Shown one piece after another: positions 1-13,241 of a stretch of DNA of 64,000 nt. The notes below the pieces were generated by a model, which was given only the letters and a program-made list of their open reading frames with translations, had not been told where the DNA came from and made no database searches. Both the position numbers and the translations under genes were made by a program. The first letter of the stretch is position 1; every line of letters begins with the position of its first letter. The DNA comes from Bactericera cockerelli (Eukaryota > Arthropoda > Insecta > Hemiptera > Triozidae): contig CM044961.1 of NCBI GenBank assembly GCA_024516035.1, positions 13,057,800-13,121,799 of the forward strand, written 5' to 3'.

Positions 1-811
1 AATGGCCGGTCAAATAGTTGTTTTGTAGCTCCTTTATGTGTTATGAGACTTATGAGTGATATGGCTCCTTCAGGTGGTATGATTGTAATTTATTTATTAA
101 CAATTTTCACCACTAAAGTGCTAGGTTTATTTATTAAAAATACAATTACAATAAATCAAATATAATATAATGCAGAAAAAAAAAAGAAATAACTGTTCAT
201 ATTTGCATGTATGTTGGGTGATGATCTTAACACGCAATTTTGCTGTCAAACATCACAAATCAATCATTATTCATCTGGCAGGTATAACTAATGTGCTGCT
301 AATTCGGGGATTGGTGAACAAAGTTTGTATAGCATATTGAAATTTAACTAATGTTTTTTTTATTTAAAAAGTCCATATTACAGTGCTACTTACATAAAGG
401 TACTACTGTATGTACAAAATTTACATATTATATCATTTAGAATTTTGATTTCTGTATGTTCAAAGTATTGCTCCTTCTTTTCAGCAGTTGATCCAACTCC
501 CACCAACAGCAGCCTTCCTTGTTCAAAGGATCTCACTGGCAGTCCAAAGACTGGCCGTCCAAAGAGGAAACGCTGCCAGTGTACTGGGCTCATTTCCTTC
601 TACACCAACCTTTGACGATGTGTATAACATTTAATTTAGTAATAAATATAACGCCCACCAATGTTCACTCCGGTATGAAGATGGAATTGATCATTGGAAA
701 AGAGAGTAGTGACTGTAAAGAAAATATTTCAATTGAATATGTTTTTAAATAAAGTAAATTTAATAATGATTTAACTAATATTCACTCCCTGGACTATTTA
801 TCTTCCATTCA
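1..811. other. AT-rich intergenic DNA, no gene seen
   Basis: Short reading frames on both strands lack recognisable domains, splice context or composition contrast. I see no repeat with definable ends. Confidence 0.5.
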
Positions 812-1003
812 AGGGCCCGTCTACCCGTCATCCAGAAGTTCTAGGTCTAGAAAGTCTCACGATCCCACACTTTATCACATACTTCCCGTCAAGGGGACAA
901 GGGACCAAGAACACTCTCACTACATCATCACCATGATAAATCACCTCCAGGGACCTGTTTCACCAGCGTTCTACAAGCTATATCTCATTTTTCAAGATGT
1001 AGA

Positions 1004-1085
1004 AATTGACAGCGCACGAATAGCTCACTGTTTCAACACTCGCTTGCCATGCGGAGGGTCCCGGGTTCGAACCCCCGCGCCTATA
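1004..1085 (+). repeat. tRNA-like SINE head relic
   Basis: The segment has a weak box A-like stretch (TAGCTCACTGTTTC) and, about 45 bases later, a clear box B (GGGTTCGAACCCCCG). The middle resembles an anticodon arm with TTGCCATG. No complementary acceptor stem is visible, so this reads as a tRNA-derived retroposon head and not a functional tRNA gene. It ends in a short A-rich stretch. Confidence 0.45.
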
Positions 1086-1175
1086 AAAAATTGTATTCAA
1101 AATTTGGTTACAGTTGTTTGTAAGGGATACATACCTTCCGGTGTGCTCGTATTTACTCAGCACCTAAATGGGAAG

Positions 1176-1945
1176 TAGAATGATTGTAAACTGGCTTGTT
1201 ACTTGTTTACTCTGAATTTCAAATTAATAAACTGGCTTGTTAGTTGTAGAATGATAGTAAACTGGCTTGTTACTTGTTTACTATGAATTCCTAAATAATA
1301 AACTGGCTTGTTACTTGTAGAATAATTGTAAACTGGCTTGTTACGTCTTGTTTACTCTGAATTTCTAAATAATAAACTTTCTTGTTACTTGTAGAATGAT
1401 TGTAAACTGGCTTGTTACTTGTTTACTCTGAATTTCAAATTAATAAACTGGCTTGTTAGTTGTAGAATGATAGTAAACTGGCTTGTTACTTGTTTACTCT
1501 AAATTCCTAAATAATAAACTGGCTTGTTACTTGTAGAATGATTGTAAACTGGCTTGTTACGTCTTGTTTACTCTGAATTTCTAAATAATAAACTTTCTTG
1601 TTACTTGTAGAATGATTGTAAACTGGCTTGTTACTTGTAGAATGATTGTAAACGGGCTTGATACTTGTTTACTCTGAATTTCTAAATAATAAACTGGCTT
1701 GTTACTTGTAGAATGATAGTAAACTGGCTTGTTACTTGTTTACTCTGAATTTCTAAATAATAAACTGTCTTGTTACTTGTTTACTCTGAATTTCTAAATA
1801 ATAAACTGGCTTGTTACTTGTAAAATGATTGTAAACTGGCTTGTTAGTTGTTTACTCTGAATTTCTAAATAATAAACTGGCTTGTTACTTGTTTACTCTG
1901 AATTTCTAAATAATAAACTGGCTTGAAACTTGTAGAATGATTGTG
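1176..1945. repeat. 71-bp minisatellite
   Basis: About 11 imperfect tandem units. The first unit boundaries (TAGAATGATTG, TAGAATGATAG, TAGAATAATTG) fall at 1176, 1247 and 1318, so the period is 71 bp. Each unit carries two copies of a sub-repeat TAAACTGGCTTGTTACTTG separated by TTTACTCTGAATTTC. Later units are internally shortened, consistent with slippage or unequal exchange. Confidence 0.9.
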
Positions 1946-3751
1946 GCATAGGGCCCAGGTATTCATGACGGGTCTAGAGTATAGGAGAGGCCCATTCCAT
2001 ATCGCTCGGAAGTTTTTATCGTGCGAGGTCCCTGTCCGATGATTTCATGGGAGAAATATTTCCTACCATTAGGTTATGTCACACCACCCGAATGATTGTT
2101 GAAAGTAAAACTCTTTTTTGAAAGTGAAGCTGCTTTATGGTCCAAAGTTCCAGACCTGCTTGTGAGCGTACCGGATTGCCACTTGATTGATGACCTGATC
2201 AAAATTTGAACTTTAATGACAGCTTTGATGTACACTTTCTCCACGTTCAAATTAGAAATAAAAGATACGATGTTCGTAACTATTTTATGTCTGACTTATT
2301 ATTTGAGTAGGTATTGTTTATTTTAACTTAAAAATCTTAAATGGATTGGTATGTCTTGTGGCATATTGTTTTAAAGGCTTCATTGAGAGAAGTTCATTGC
2401 AACAAATTTCAGTGAGCTACGTCTTACCGTTCTTCAGATACAATTTCGGACGTCCTGGCTAGTATCCATATGATCTGACCTATACCTCGTTAATCGTAGA
2501 TTTCAGTGTAGGCAATTTTTTCTGCTGAATCTGAATCCCCAGAAAAATGAAGGAACACGGGTTTTTTGCGTTTTTCTATATTTTCAGCCGTTCTTGAGAT
2601 ACGTAGGGGTGGGGTGGGACTTTATGAACACCCGGTATAAAAGAGTGTGCGGGACAGGGGCAGTATCTGTAGAAGTGCTATACGAATGGGCGAGTGTGGG
2701 TATAAACATTATCGTCATACCTACCCATTTCACATTCCTTCTACTGACACTTCTCTAGGACAGTAGAGGGAAATGTAGCAGTCAAAGTAACGATTCTGAG
2801 GAATTGAGCTTCCATGGCTCCAGACTCACTTCAGCTGAACAAAAGATGATCCAACTAAGGATCGTGGTGCCCCATAGATGAATCTCTCTGCGTATAATCC
2901 ACACGCCAGTGTCACCGTTGAATCCCACCGGTCGAAACCAACCGGTAGACATCATTGAAAGCACAAGGTCAGTCTATTGGAAAGGTTGCTCCAGTTGTTA
3001 TAACCAGGCACCGTTCACACGATACCACTTCCGACGTGGGGATGATTTACAGCGCTGCTCGAGTTTATTAGAATGCAGAAAATGAGAAGTGAGCAACTAA
3101 AATTGGCACACGAGGGTATTTGCATTGAGACGACGTGATAACGTGCTATTCTCATCTGTATATTGGGTTATACAGGGTGCTACATATTAGGTCCTACAGG
3201 GTGTTACTGCTCAATAATATTGCCATAGGCAATGACCCCGCCCTTTAGTTAGAACATATTATGTGTGTATATATTTATCTATTTTTTCCTTTTTATTGTT
3301 TATATCGTTTGTATATTTTAATTTTTTTAAGCCTTATTTGTTTTGTACATAAATTTTACTATCTAATAAATAATTTAATAATAATACTGACAAAAGCCTA
3401 GTGGAGGTAGCGACGATCTTCTTCAGCGACAGTGACATGAAAAGCGTCCAAAATCCCATTACTAGCGACAACGATTCTACGAAACCAGTCGCAACAGCCA
3501 CAAACACATGGGATCCTACATCTACCCAAATGTCAATTTACCAAATTTCAAGTTTCTTGTTCAAACTGTTCTTGCGATATCGCTATGGTTTACAAACATG
3601 AATATTTGCATTGTAAAAATATTTCATAAGTAGTTATTTTCATTACATTATAATAGTTTCTTTCTTTCGGACTTTCTTACTTTAGGTGTAGATTTTGTTT
3701 AATTTAATTTATTAATTTATTTTATGCTTAATTAATGCTTTTGCTACACTA
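1946..3751. other. Intergenic DNA, probable old transposon debris
   Basis: No gene recognised. Two ACAGGGTG motifs about 30 bp apart (near 3174-3215) and an ACACCCGGTAT stretch near 2627 look like degraded ends of TA-flanked DNA transposons. No paired ends could be matched, so element limits are not given. Confidence 0.35.
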
Positions 3752-5884
3752 CAAAGAATCAGTGGCGGCTCGTCGGGTGAAGACACTGAAGACATTTTCA
3801 CCTAATTTTGAACAGTGAAAACACTACTCATAATCCCTTGAACATGGCACAATTGATCCAACTCAAAGAAAAAAAAAAAAAAAAAAAAAAAAGAGTAAGC
3901 TTTGTGTAAAATAGATCAATGCTGCTTAACATTTCATGTTACTTTCCAAGGAGAACACCAAATGTGAAGACAATTCGCAATTGTCTTCAGTTGTCCTTGA
4001 ATCAACCAATCAGAGTTGAGTATTTCCAAGTAGGTATCATGAAATATTAGGCAACAACTATATCTATGTAGTCTGCTAGTGAAGACCGTCTTCAGTTGTA
4101 TTCATTTTACAATATCTACACGACTTCATACGAAATGTCACGAAGCCACATACCATGTGCGATGTCATGTGTTTTTGATATTACATTGTTGCAAGTAGCA
4201 TTATGCCAGACCTAGGGAACCAGTCAATGATTTAGCCTCCCATATCTAGCACAATCTTGTAATATTAAAAAAAAAAAAAAAAAAATTAACGTAGGCGTTA
4301 GGAAAGCGGGATTTTGTTTCAGGAATTTTGGATATTATTTCTCATTTTTTGGGTTCTAGTTTTGTACATAGTTACTAAACGATAGCCGATACCAATAAAT
4401 TTTAACTACTTATGTATCTTGTCAACTAAAGTCTTAAAAAGGACATCTCGATTGAAGTCAAATCTCGGAAATAATTATTTAATGTAGTTACCGAAATTGA
4501 GCCTAATAAGATAATCTCGTATCTAGTTGTTCCAAGAAGTTTTTAAATAGGGACAATGGTGGTCCTGTTTAAGATCCTGGCTATGGAACCACTTTAAAAA
4601 AAATCATGAAATTAGACGTGTTGAAATGAAATTCTCAAGAGAAAATTCTGTTCAGGCGGTGTAGTATTTAAAATAAATAAATACGTATTACATGATTTGA
4701 GGCATTTCTTTAAATTTAAAATATAGCTCTTGAAGTTTGTAGAAATTTAGCTATGAAATTAACTTGGCAACATTGTATCTCTTATCTTTAGAATGTAAAC
4801 AAAGCGCACTTTTTAAATTTTATTATATTTTTTCAAATCTTTTCAACGGTAATCAAGTGACTTTTAATTGGTGTAACTAGTTAATAAAGTTATTTCCCAG
4901 TATTTGATACAGGATAGAAACATTATTCCTACCTGATCTGACCTGTGCTTTTCATAATAAGTTGAATATGAAGTAGCTATGTACTTCTTTCAGTGTCAGA
5001 AATAACATTATAATTATGCAGGTTGCAGGTAGCTAAGCACACAGCTTCCAGTGAAGTACTTAAAATTATAAGGCAATATCTGTGTTTTTCATAATTAATA
5101 GTCATTTAAACATCAATGGTAACCCAAATTTAAGCTGATTTTATATTTGTAGTAAGTATGTTTTCTTAGATTTATTTTGTAATCTGGTGGTGGATTTTCT
5201 TCCAGTTTTGGATTGTAATTTTTAGTCTTCAACTAACTTTCTTTCCTTCCCAGTTCTAGCCCCTCTTTAAAATGTTGTACCTATACCTATCTACTGAGGT
5301 ATAATCCTAATATTTTTATTTTAATTCTTTTTTACCAACTTTTAGTATATATTTTTTATTAAGATGAATAAATATTTTTTATTAAGATGAATAATTAATA
5401 ACAATATTTCAAAGAAACAATGAGATTCCCACAAAATCATGGGGTTCAAACATTAAAAGTAACCCCATTCAGATTAAGAAGTAATGAGGATAAGAAAGAT
5501 ATTATGATTACTGGATGTCCAATTTCTCCAATTACTAGAACCACCACTAAAAAAGTAAAGCAAATGCCTGCCCCACAGCCATACAGTTCAAGCCTGAATG
5601 GCTGTGTACCAGCTCAAGTGTTGACAAATTGTTCTGCTGGCCTAGTTTATTTAATAAGTACCAAGTGTTCTCCAAAAAAAGTACCTATAAAAACTTATAT
5701 GATGCAAAACTGGTGTGAGAGAAAATCATGCTCTGCAGGGAAACAGCCATCACATACAATGGGCTGTGTTTATGAGACCATAAGAACTAAGATCTGATAA
5801 ATTAATAATTTTATTTTTTCAATACTTCTGGGTATAATTTGTCTTCACCTAGTCTTGAAGTCAGGAGCCGCCACTGCAAAGAAT
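3752..5884. mobile_element. hAT-type DNA transposon, probably non-autonomous
   Basis: The element body is 3760-5876 (2117 bp). It is bounded by the 12-bp inverted repeat CAGTGGCGGCTC / GAGCCGCCACTG and flanked by a perfect 8-bp duplication CAAAGAAT (3752-3759 and 5877-5884). An 8-bp duplication with CAGTGGCG-type ends is the established signature of hAT elements. GGTGAAGAC recurs just inside both ends. No transposase domain is recognised. One cysteine-rich ATG frame (5420-5797, 125 codons, 7 Cys) lies near the right end and has no known homologue to me. Two poly-A runs near 3870 and 4266 are internal. Confidence 0.85.
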
Positions 5885-7205
5885 TATTTAAACTTTACCT
5901 TCTTTTAAGAACTGCTCAGACAAAATAACCAGTACAGAGCAAAGGACCACAGGACGTAACAATAGCTCCATGTGTTGTGTATTACCATTGTGTGAGAGGA
6001 TTTCCCCAAGGTCACCTTCGACAAGATAGGGATTTTCCCGGTCTCTGAACCAGCCATAGAAGGGCCTTCAAAGCTTCCCAAAGATTTCTGGAATGGAGCT
6101 ATTCTATGAGAGTAGAGACTTGTGTGCGGTGCAAAAGTTTTAGTAGAATCTAGAAAAAACGCTATTTTACCATAAGCAACAAATTTGGATTGAATCGGTC
6201 TAGATTTTTTGGAGATACAATTAGTTTACAATTTATACAAAAAATTGATTCAGTAAAGAACTTCATGTTATAGGGAAAATAGAAAGTTGATTCAAAGCTT
6301 CTAGAAAGCTAGAAAGCAAAGCTAGAATCTAGAAAAAAAACACTATTTTACCTAAGCAACAAATTTGGATTGAATCGGTCAAGATTTTTTGTAGATACAA
6401 TTAGTTTACAATTTATACAAAAAAATTGATTCAGTAAAGAACCTCATGTTCTAGGGAAAATAGAAAGTTGATGAATTTTGTTTTTTGTGAAATGTAGGTT
6501 TTATCCATCCACGAGGAAGTATTGTGTCCATAATTGGCACTTTTAATGCAACACAACAGTTCGATATCACGATTGTGTATGTAGGTACTTATAATTAGTA
6601 GGTACCAGTATTTATTGAGTTTAAACTCCAAGGCGTTAAATATAATCTTTCGTCACAGATTTTGATAAAGTAATTAATGTCATTTTGAATAACTGAATAA
6701 TCAATTTGTGTAATGAATCAATTTTGTATCATGAATATACTGGGTGGTACCATTGCACGAAAGGTGTCTACTAAACCCGTGTAATATTTACGTACAGACA
6801 CATACAGGATAAGTACAGGTGGGAACCATTAGCCGTATCACACATCTCTCAAACAAATCATTCAGAAAACTATTGGCTAGATAAGCAAATTAGTATCTAG
6901 AAATGAAAAAGATCAAAATACGTACAATTTTTTTTTTTTTTGGTTCTTAATAAAAACCTTACAATGTTTAGTTTCGTATACTGTCTTAAGTAGTCCCTTA
7001 AGTTTCGTTTTTCTCTTAAGTTCCATATTTGTTTCGTATACTATCTTAAGTAGTCTCTTATTGAGTTAGGTATAACCTAGGAGAATTTAGTAAATCATGC
7101 GAGAGTGTAACTCATGGTCCTTCAATTTGAACCACCCTCAAATTTAAATCAGCATACATTTCGTGCTGACCTTCTTTTGAAAGAGTGAGTGTATGTGTGT
7201 GTGTG

Positions 7206-7251
<46 letters not shown>

Positions 7252-8063
7252 TATGTGTGAATGAAGTTAGACAAATAGTGTAAGGATATTGGTGTAATCA
7301 AAGTGTCTGAGCAGTCCTGAAAAAACTTTTATTTAGAAAAACTTTCATTTGGATAAATAGTATAAACAGCTTTTGCTGTCTCGTTTTTCATCGCCAGTAC
7401 TTGTAACATCTAGGTTGATAGTTCGATTCACAAGCATGGCATTATTTGAGAAAGATGCCTAAATATGGGCTACTTTTGGTTTTTTTGCAGAATCGAGTGG
7501 AAATAATGATCTATCAAACTTGAAAAAATAGCAAAAAAATTAAATATACATTTATGTTTGGTTTTTACTAGATAAAGCATAAAGCCCATATTTAGACCGT
7601 TTCCTCTTTACATAGATAAATAAAATGTATAGATTGTATAGTAGATAAGGCAAGCTTGAAAGATTATTGTGATATCATAATTCTATCAACACAGATAGTT
7701 ACCTAAATGTTATTATGTATTTCCAGAAGAAGGGAACTTCAACAACGGAAAAAACTACAGAAGTCAGCATGGCATAAAACTAGAACAAAATGGAAGACTG
7801 TCGAAATTTATTTTTGTGGTCAGGATTCATAGCTAATGTCGCGTCGATCCATAAAATGGGACACGGAGTATGATGACACAGGAGGCGAGGAACTTAATTA
7901 AAAGTGAGGCAATGGCAGAGCAATGACATTACCATGGGATAATAATCATGGCGAGCGAATGAACGTGAAACCATACTCGTGACAGTGCTGGATAGGTGGA
8001 TAGGTGCTATGAAAATAACATACTAGGTATCTTCACATACCTTGTATCTTCACTCAGCACTGT

Positions 8064-8064
<1 letters not shown>
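5885..8064. other. Intergenic DNA with local duplication and microsatellite
   Basis: No gene seen. It contains a tandem duplication (6143-6473, listed separately) and a GT repeat followed by a GA repeat at about 7190-7252. Apart from these the DNA is AT-rich and unstructured. Confidence 0.5.
6143..6473. repeat. Two-copy direct duplication (~150 bp each)
   Basis: Copies at about 6143-6294 and 6323-6473 share long blocks such as GCAACAAATTTGGATTGAAT and GATACAATTAGTTTACAATT with few substitutions. About 28 bp lies between them. Confidence 0.85.
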
Positions 8065-8100
<36 letters not shown>

Positions 8101-9104
8101 GATTTAATCAAGTTTTATTTACAAAATATATTGTATACAAATTACAAGAAACAAAGTTGAAATTAACAAAACTTGATCAAGGGCGGTGCAAATGCCTACG
8201 CCATTCTCATAGTTGTATAGTCGGTACTTCTAAACTATAAAAGAAGAAATTTAAAGTCTAATAATTAACAATTTTGTAAAAATAAAACTCAAGGGATGAA
8301 TTTTAGAATTTTCTATTCCTTCCTTTTTTATTGGCAACAGTTTTGTAATTGAAAATGGGGTTTGAATTTGATGTTTCTTAAGACTTTTTTAATGATGGAT
8401 GTAATTATCATTAGATTCATTGGTAAAGAAACAAAATAAACTAACATAAACCTTACACGAATTTCTTTCATCTACCAACAAGCTGCAAAATTCCGCAACT
8501 GGTGACAATGCTAACGACTTTTTTTAAATTTCAATAAATAAAAAACATCGATTTTAAATTTCAATAAAAAAACATCGATATATTTTCCACTTCTTGTAAC
8601 CATTCATTACCGAAATTTTAGACAAAAGTAGTCAATGTCCGCCATCATCAACTCAAATGCAACAGTTAGTGGTGAAATAGGTAAATTAAGTCCTTATTTG
8701 TATTCTTTTTCATTACAAGAAAATAGTTGATGGATAATAGAAAATGGATAGAGATAGATAGTAAAAAAGTTGATCTGGACGGGTACCAGATCAACTATTC
8801 CAAGAAAAATTTATGAGATTACATATTTCAAAAAATTAAATCCGCCTTTCATGAAACGTAATTTTATATTTTGACAGCATAAAATCTCTTGTACCTATGT
8901 ACGCTTGAATTACCTACTCATTAATTAATAAAATTGGATTAGATTTGTTTCATAAAAAAATACATGAAACCAAATTACCCGCCTCCAGCCCTCATGCTCA
9001 GAACATTTACCACTAACCACTTCTCGTTGAAATAACCACATATCAACACACCTGTGCTCCATATGTTATTTTACATCAAAACTCCGGCTTCCACCTACTA
9101 AGTC
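8065..9104. other. Poly-T run and AT-rich DNA, no gene
   Basis: A 32-base T run (about 8065-8096) leads into AT-rich sequence, as expected for the 3' end of a retroposon inserted on the - strand. No head or target duplication could be paired with it. The rest contains nothing recognised. Confidence 0.4.
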
Positions 9105-9108
9105 AATT

Positions 9109-9171
<63 letters not shown>

Positions 9172-9314
9172 TGAGTGTTTCACAGCCGTTTTTATTTCGT
9201 AGCCATGAAACAGGAGCTACTGTAGACGCTTGTGGTCTGTGTTGTAGCCTACCCATCCCGTAGTATGCCTCCCCTCCGATGGGCGAGAAGTGACACAATA
9301 CAATAATTAGTTTT
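9105..9314 (-). mobile_element. Poly-A-tailed SINE or retrosequence with target duplication
   Basis: Read on the - strand, about 130 bp of sequence ends in GGCTGTGAAACACTCATCTT and a very long A tail (about 56 T on the + strand, 9111-9166). The flanks share AATTAG plus a T run (9105-9110 and 9305-9310), a target-site duplication. Its 3' part (CATGGCTACGAAATAAAAA) recurs at about 15150-15170, so it belongs to a dispersed family. The head is neither clearly tRNA- nor 5S-like. Confidence 0.7.
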
Positions 9315-12300
9315 TATGTCACTGGATATTACGGATTCCTGGACATACTTGATACTCCCCATGACTAAACATAAACATAGTACATCCCCCATGTAAAAAA
9401 ATGTAGGTAGTTACTAAGAGTAAGGTCATGTCATGAAAGTGTCTCAATTATTCTTACAATATTTTAACTGAGGTCGGCTCAAGTTTGTACTGAGGTCATC
9501 TCAAAAATAGCATGATAATAAATTCGTCTAAATAACATGAAATAAGTAGGTTGTAATTTATAAACTAGTTGGGGCCCAGTGCTTTGCAACTTGCAACTGG
9601 TCATTTCGACTAAGTAAACACAGATAATATCGTACTGCCAATAGTTAAATTTAAATAGTTCTCTCATTCTGCAAATTTAAACTGCAAACAATTTCTGAAA
9701 CAATTTTAAAAGATTCAATATATATTTTGAAACAACACATTTACAAGTAAAAAAAAAGAAGAAAAAAAAAAATGTTTTTGTAAACTGATTGTTATGCTGT
9801 GATTTTTAGCAACCAACTATATGGTGGGCAGCACGAATATTTGTATAAAAAATAAATATTATTCTTCTTCTTTCAGCAAATCAGCACAGTTTCTGACATT
9901 ATGACACATCTTATAGCGCTATCCTTATCTCGGTGAGTTTTAAACACTCATAGCTTGGGATCCGCTGGTGTTGGACTTAATTCTTTCTTAGTAGCAATTT
10001 GTACTAATGAATTGAAAGGAAACTTAGTTCCCTTAGTCGAGTTTGCAAGTCGGGCCATATTTTGAGTTATGTAAATTTTCAGTGAGAATAGCCTCAGGCT
10101 TTTTTTTACAAGGAGCTATAGTAGATATCTGAAATTGTAACAACTGTGAATACATAATTCTAGTCTGATCCATCTGATTTTGGAACATTTCTTGACAGCC
10201 ATTTTTTTTTCTCTTCATTTTGATCGTAAAATGAAGAAATTGGCGCCTTGGACAAAAAATCATTCTCCAGGTTGTCAAAAAAAACTGAAAAAACTGTCTG
10301 AACTTGAATGTCAAGATCCTTTTCGATATCGATGTGTCAATTTAGCAGGTATGACAAAAATGTTAAATATTTAATAATACAAAATAAGAGGAACTCGAAA
10401 CAAACATGGTTCACGAGATATATTAATTATTATTTTATGATATAAATGATAATTTTCTTCTTCATTACAGTGAACAAGATGTAAGAGGTATTTATTTGTA
10501 TTCACTTTTATTCATTTACATAATACAATGCTCGTATATTTTGTTAACTTGGCCACTTGATCATAGATAATTAATTTATATTTTTGTGATCCATGTATGT
10601 TCTCGCCCAGTCTCCCTCTAACTTCCACTATAGTTAAACCTACAATTAATTATATGGGTAACTCACTTCTAGTAAATAAATTGATTCAAAACTCACCCCC
10701 CCTACTGAGCTATTAATAGACATCTCTAATGGTATCAAGTCAATACTTGCTATAGTATAGACACAGATATTATGTAATGGAAGCTCTAACATACTGATCA
10801 ACCTTGCCAACGGCACAAAAACTATATAAATGCACGAGAATCAGATTAGATTGTAAGACACTTTTTAGCTCTCAAGATACTTGGATGCTTACATTGCTGA
10901 GGGTACCTGTAGTAACATGATCAGAATGTCTGATAGTGTCGTGTGGAGGATTTTATGTGTTCCTCGAATCTTTAACATTATTCTTCAACATCATTCCAAT
11001 AAATTTCACTGGATTCATTGCGTTGGGTAGATCTGGTAATTTGGTATGTGCGGAGTATAAGATATGATACTTGGAGGTTGTCCAATACTTAGTAACCCAC
11101 TTGATGTTTTTCTAAAAGCTTTTCTAAAAATATACAAATAGTATAGGTTTGCACTATACACACTATCTGTGTTATTGCTGTGGGGCTTCCGCGAATGAAA
11201 CATTTTGAAAAACTATTTTGGTAACACGTTACATGTGTAAAGTTTTTCAACAGTTTTAAAAAAAAGCTCCCTACTAGTCTAGACGTCTCCGAACTAAACT
11301 TCGTAGACTTAACCTAACCAGTAAAGACTGCTGAGGTGAGACATTGAAACTCTCAAATTGCAGATTACAGCTACAAGAACACAGTAAGAAACAATTTAGT
11401 GCAGATCAGGTAGAACAGTCATTTCAAATATTTCCACAGAACTGCAGTTCGATTTTTTTAGAGAAACAAAACAAAACACTGACGACAAGCCTCTGCAAAA
11501 CCAGCAGACCAATTCTATATCCTAATCATCATAAACAGTATAAACACCACTACCTCCACAAACACTACAAGCATCATAACGGATTGGGATACCATCATCA
11601 TCCTCCTCAGCAATAACTCCAAGGAAAGTACCATCATCATTTGCGTTTCGGTTGATCGAATTATCAACTGTTGAACACCTGCTATTGTTTTCCCTAACTT
11701 CTGGTTAGTGAATTATAACCATTATGATTCACTCCGACAATGTTTTTCGAGTAAAACTTCATGGAAAAGTATCTTGACCTGCGGTGCTGAGAGCAGTGTC
11801 GGCTCCAACGGATTTCTATAAGGAATTAACAAACTCATGATGAACAACTGGCATAAGAGATATCATTTTAGAAACTAAGAAAGGTCTTGCTAAGGTAAGA
11901 ATAACCATTCAGTTAAAACGCAGGCATTTAAAATGTCTTCTAGGGTCTAAAAATGTGAGTATATTGTGTTAGTAGACTGTTGTTATTGTTGTTGTTCTAA
12001 TCTAACCAAAAGAAAGATATAACCAAAATATTATCTTAAAATTATTCAAAAAAGGAACTTAAGTATTTGGTGCCCTCTATAACGGTGCCTCTATAGTGAA
12101 ACACTTTTATTAATCCTAATTTTGGCGTTCTTTTTGAAAACTTCCATCCCAAGGATTAACCACTGCATCAGAGAAGATGATTCATACCAGTAGGTAATTT
12201 AGTTTTCATGTTCTGTACTGTTGTCCTTAATATCCATGTTTTTTTCTCATTTTTAGATCACTGATTTGGAATTTAATGCCCTCATGGGATCTTGACCTAA

Positions 12301-13241
12301 CGATACATTTGGTTATGATTCATCTTGCAAGATGAACCTGATTTTCTCTGACTCATTCTTTTGAATTTTATTTCAGCCTGGTGGATACTGGTTCAATATT
12401 CTCATCGAGAGTATCGAGACCACTTCAGTAATTAGGTAAGACATGAAAGAGTTCTGAAGGTCTACCCAATATATTATGATCGACACTCATTCTTACAAGT
12501 CCTTCGAAAACCACTTTCTTTTTCGCCTGTAAAATGATATATGAAACTTTGAAAGTCTTGAAAATCCCTACAGGGTGTAAATAGCCGCAATCTTTTTGGA
12601 TGACTCATCAAACTTTAATTTCTCTATTATATTATAGTCTTAAATAGTTAATAATTGTTGCTTCTAAGTTTTATTATTTCCGTTGGTTCTTAGATGATTT
12701 ATTTCTCTCATTGCTTTTGAGAAGGCCAAGGAAGATTTTTCTATTAATCAAACTCATAACTGTTTAATAAATTATATCATTAGAATATCAGAATAGTAGA
12801 CTGTGTTATAAGTTGCTTGTTTGTACATTTTTAATGGTCTTTTGTGGTTTGTGGAATTTCAGATGTGTGGGTAAGTACAGTTTTTCAGTTTAGTATGAGC
12901 CTACATACAGGTAGATGACTTCATATTAGAACTTGGTCCTGGTGCATATGTAAATGTCTTCATGTCAATTCTGACTTTAATAAACTTTTTGGGGTCATAT
13001 GTGAGAGAAATGACCACAAAAAGTAATTTCAAAAGTTGGTTAGTTGGTTCATCACTATCAGGATGATGGAATAGTAACGTGTGTGTAGCTGTAGAGTAAT
13101 GAAGAACATTAACCCCACTCTATGTTATGAATAATAAAATTGTGTTATGGGTTCTGAAACTTAGAACGCTCAACCAGGAAACAATGTTATAATTTTAATC
13201 GTAAATTTATCCCTTTAGCTCAACGTTTTTGAAAGTACATA
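9315..13241. other. AT-rich intergenic DNA, no gene seen
   Basis: Several ATG frames of 60-93 codons are present on both strands (for example 10033-10314 - and 11344-11616 +). They are low in complexity or His/Lys-rich, lack splice context and are not recognised. An ACAGGGTG motif occurs near 12572. Confidence 0.5.

Noticed and set aside
812..2050. Possible inverted ends GGGCCC/ACCCGTCAT around the 71-bp minisatellite
   Set aside because: Only short blocks match and spacing differs between the sides. No target duplication could be found.
9107..9298. Frame ending in poly-Lys
   Set aside because: The Lys run is the SINE poly-A tail read in frame.
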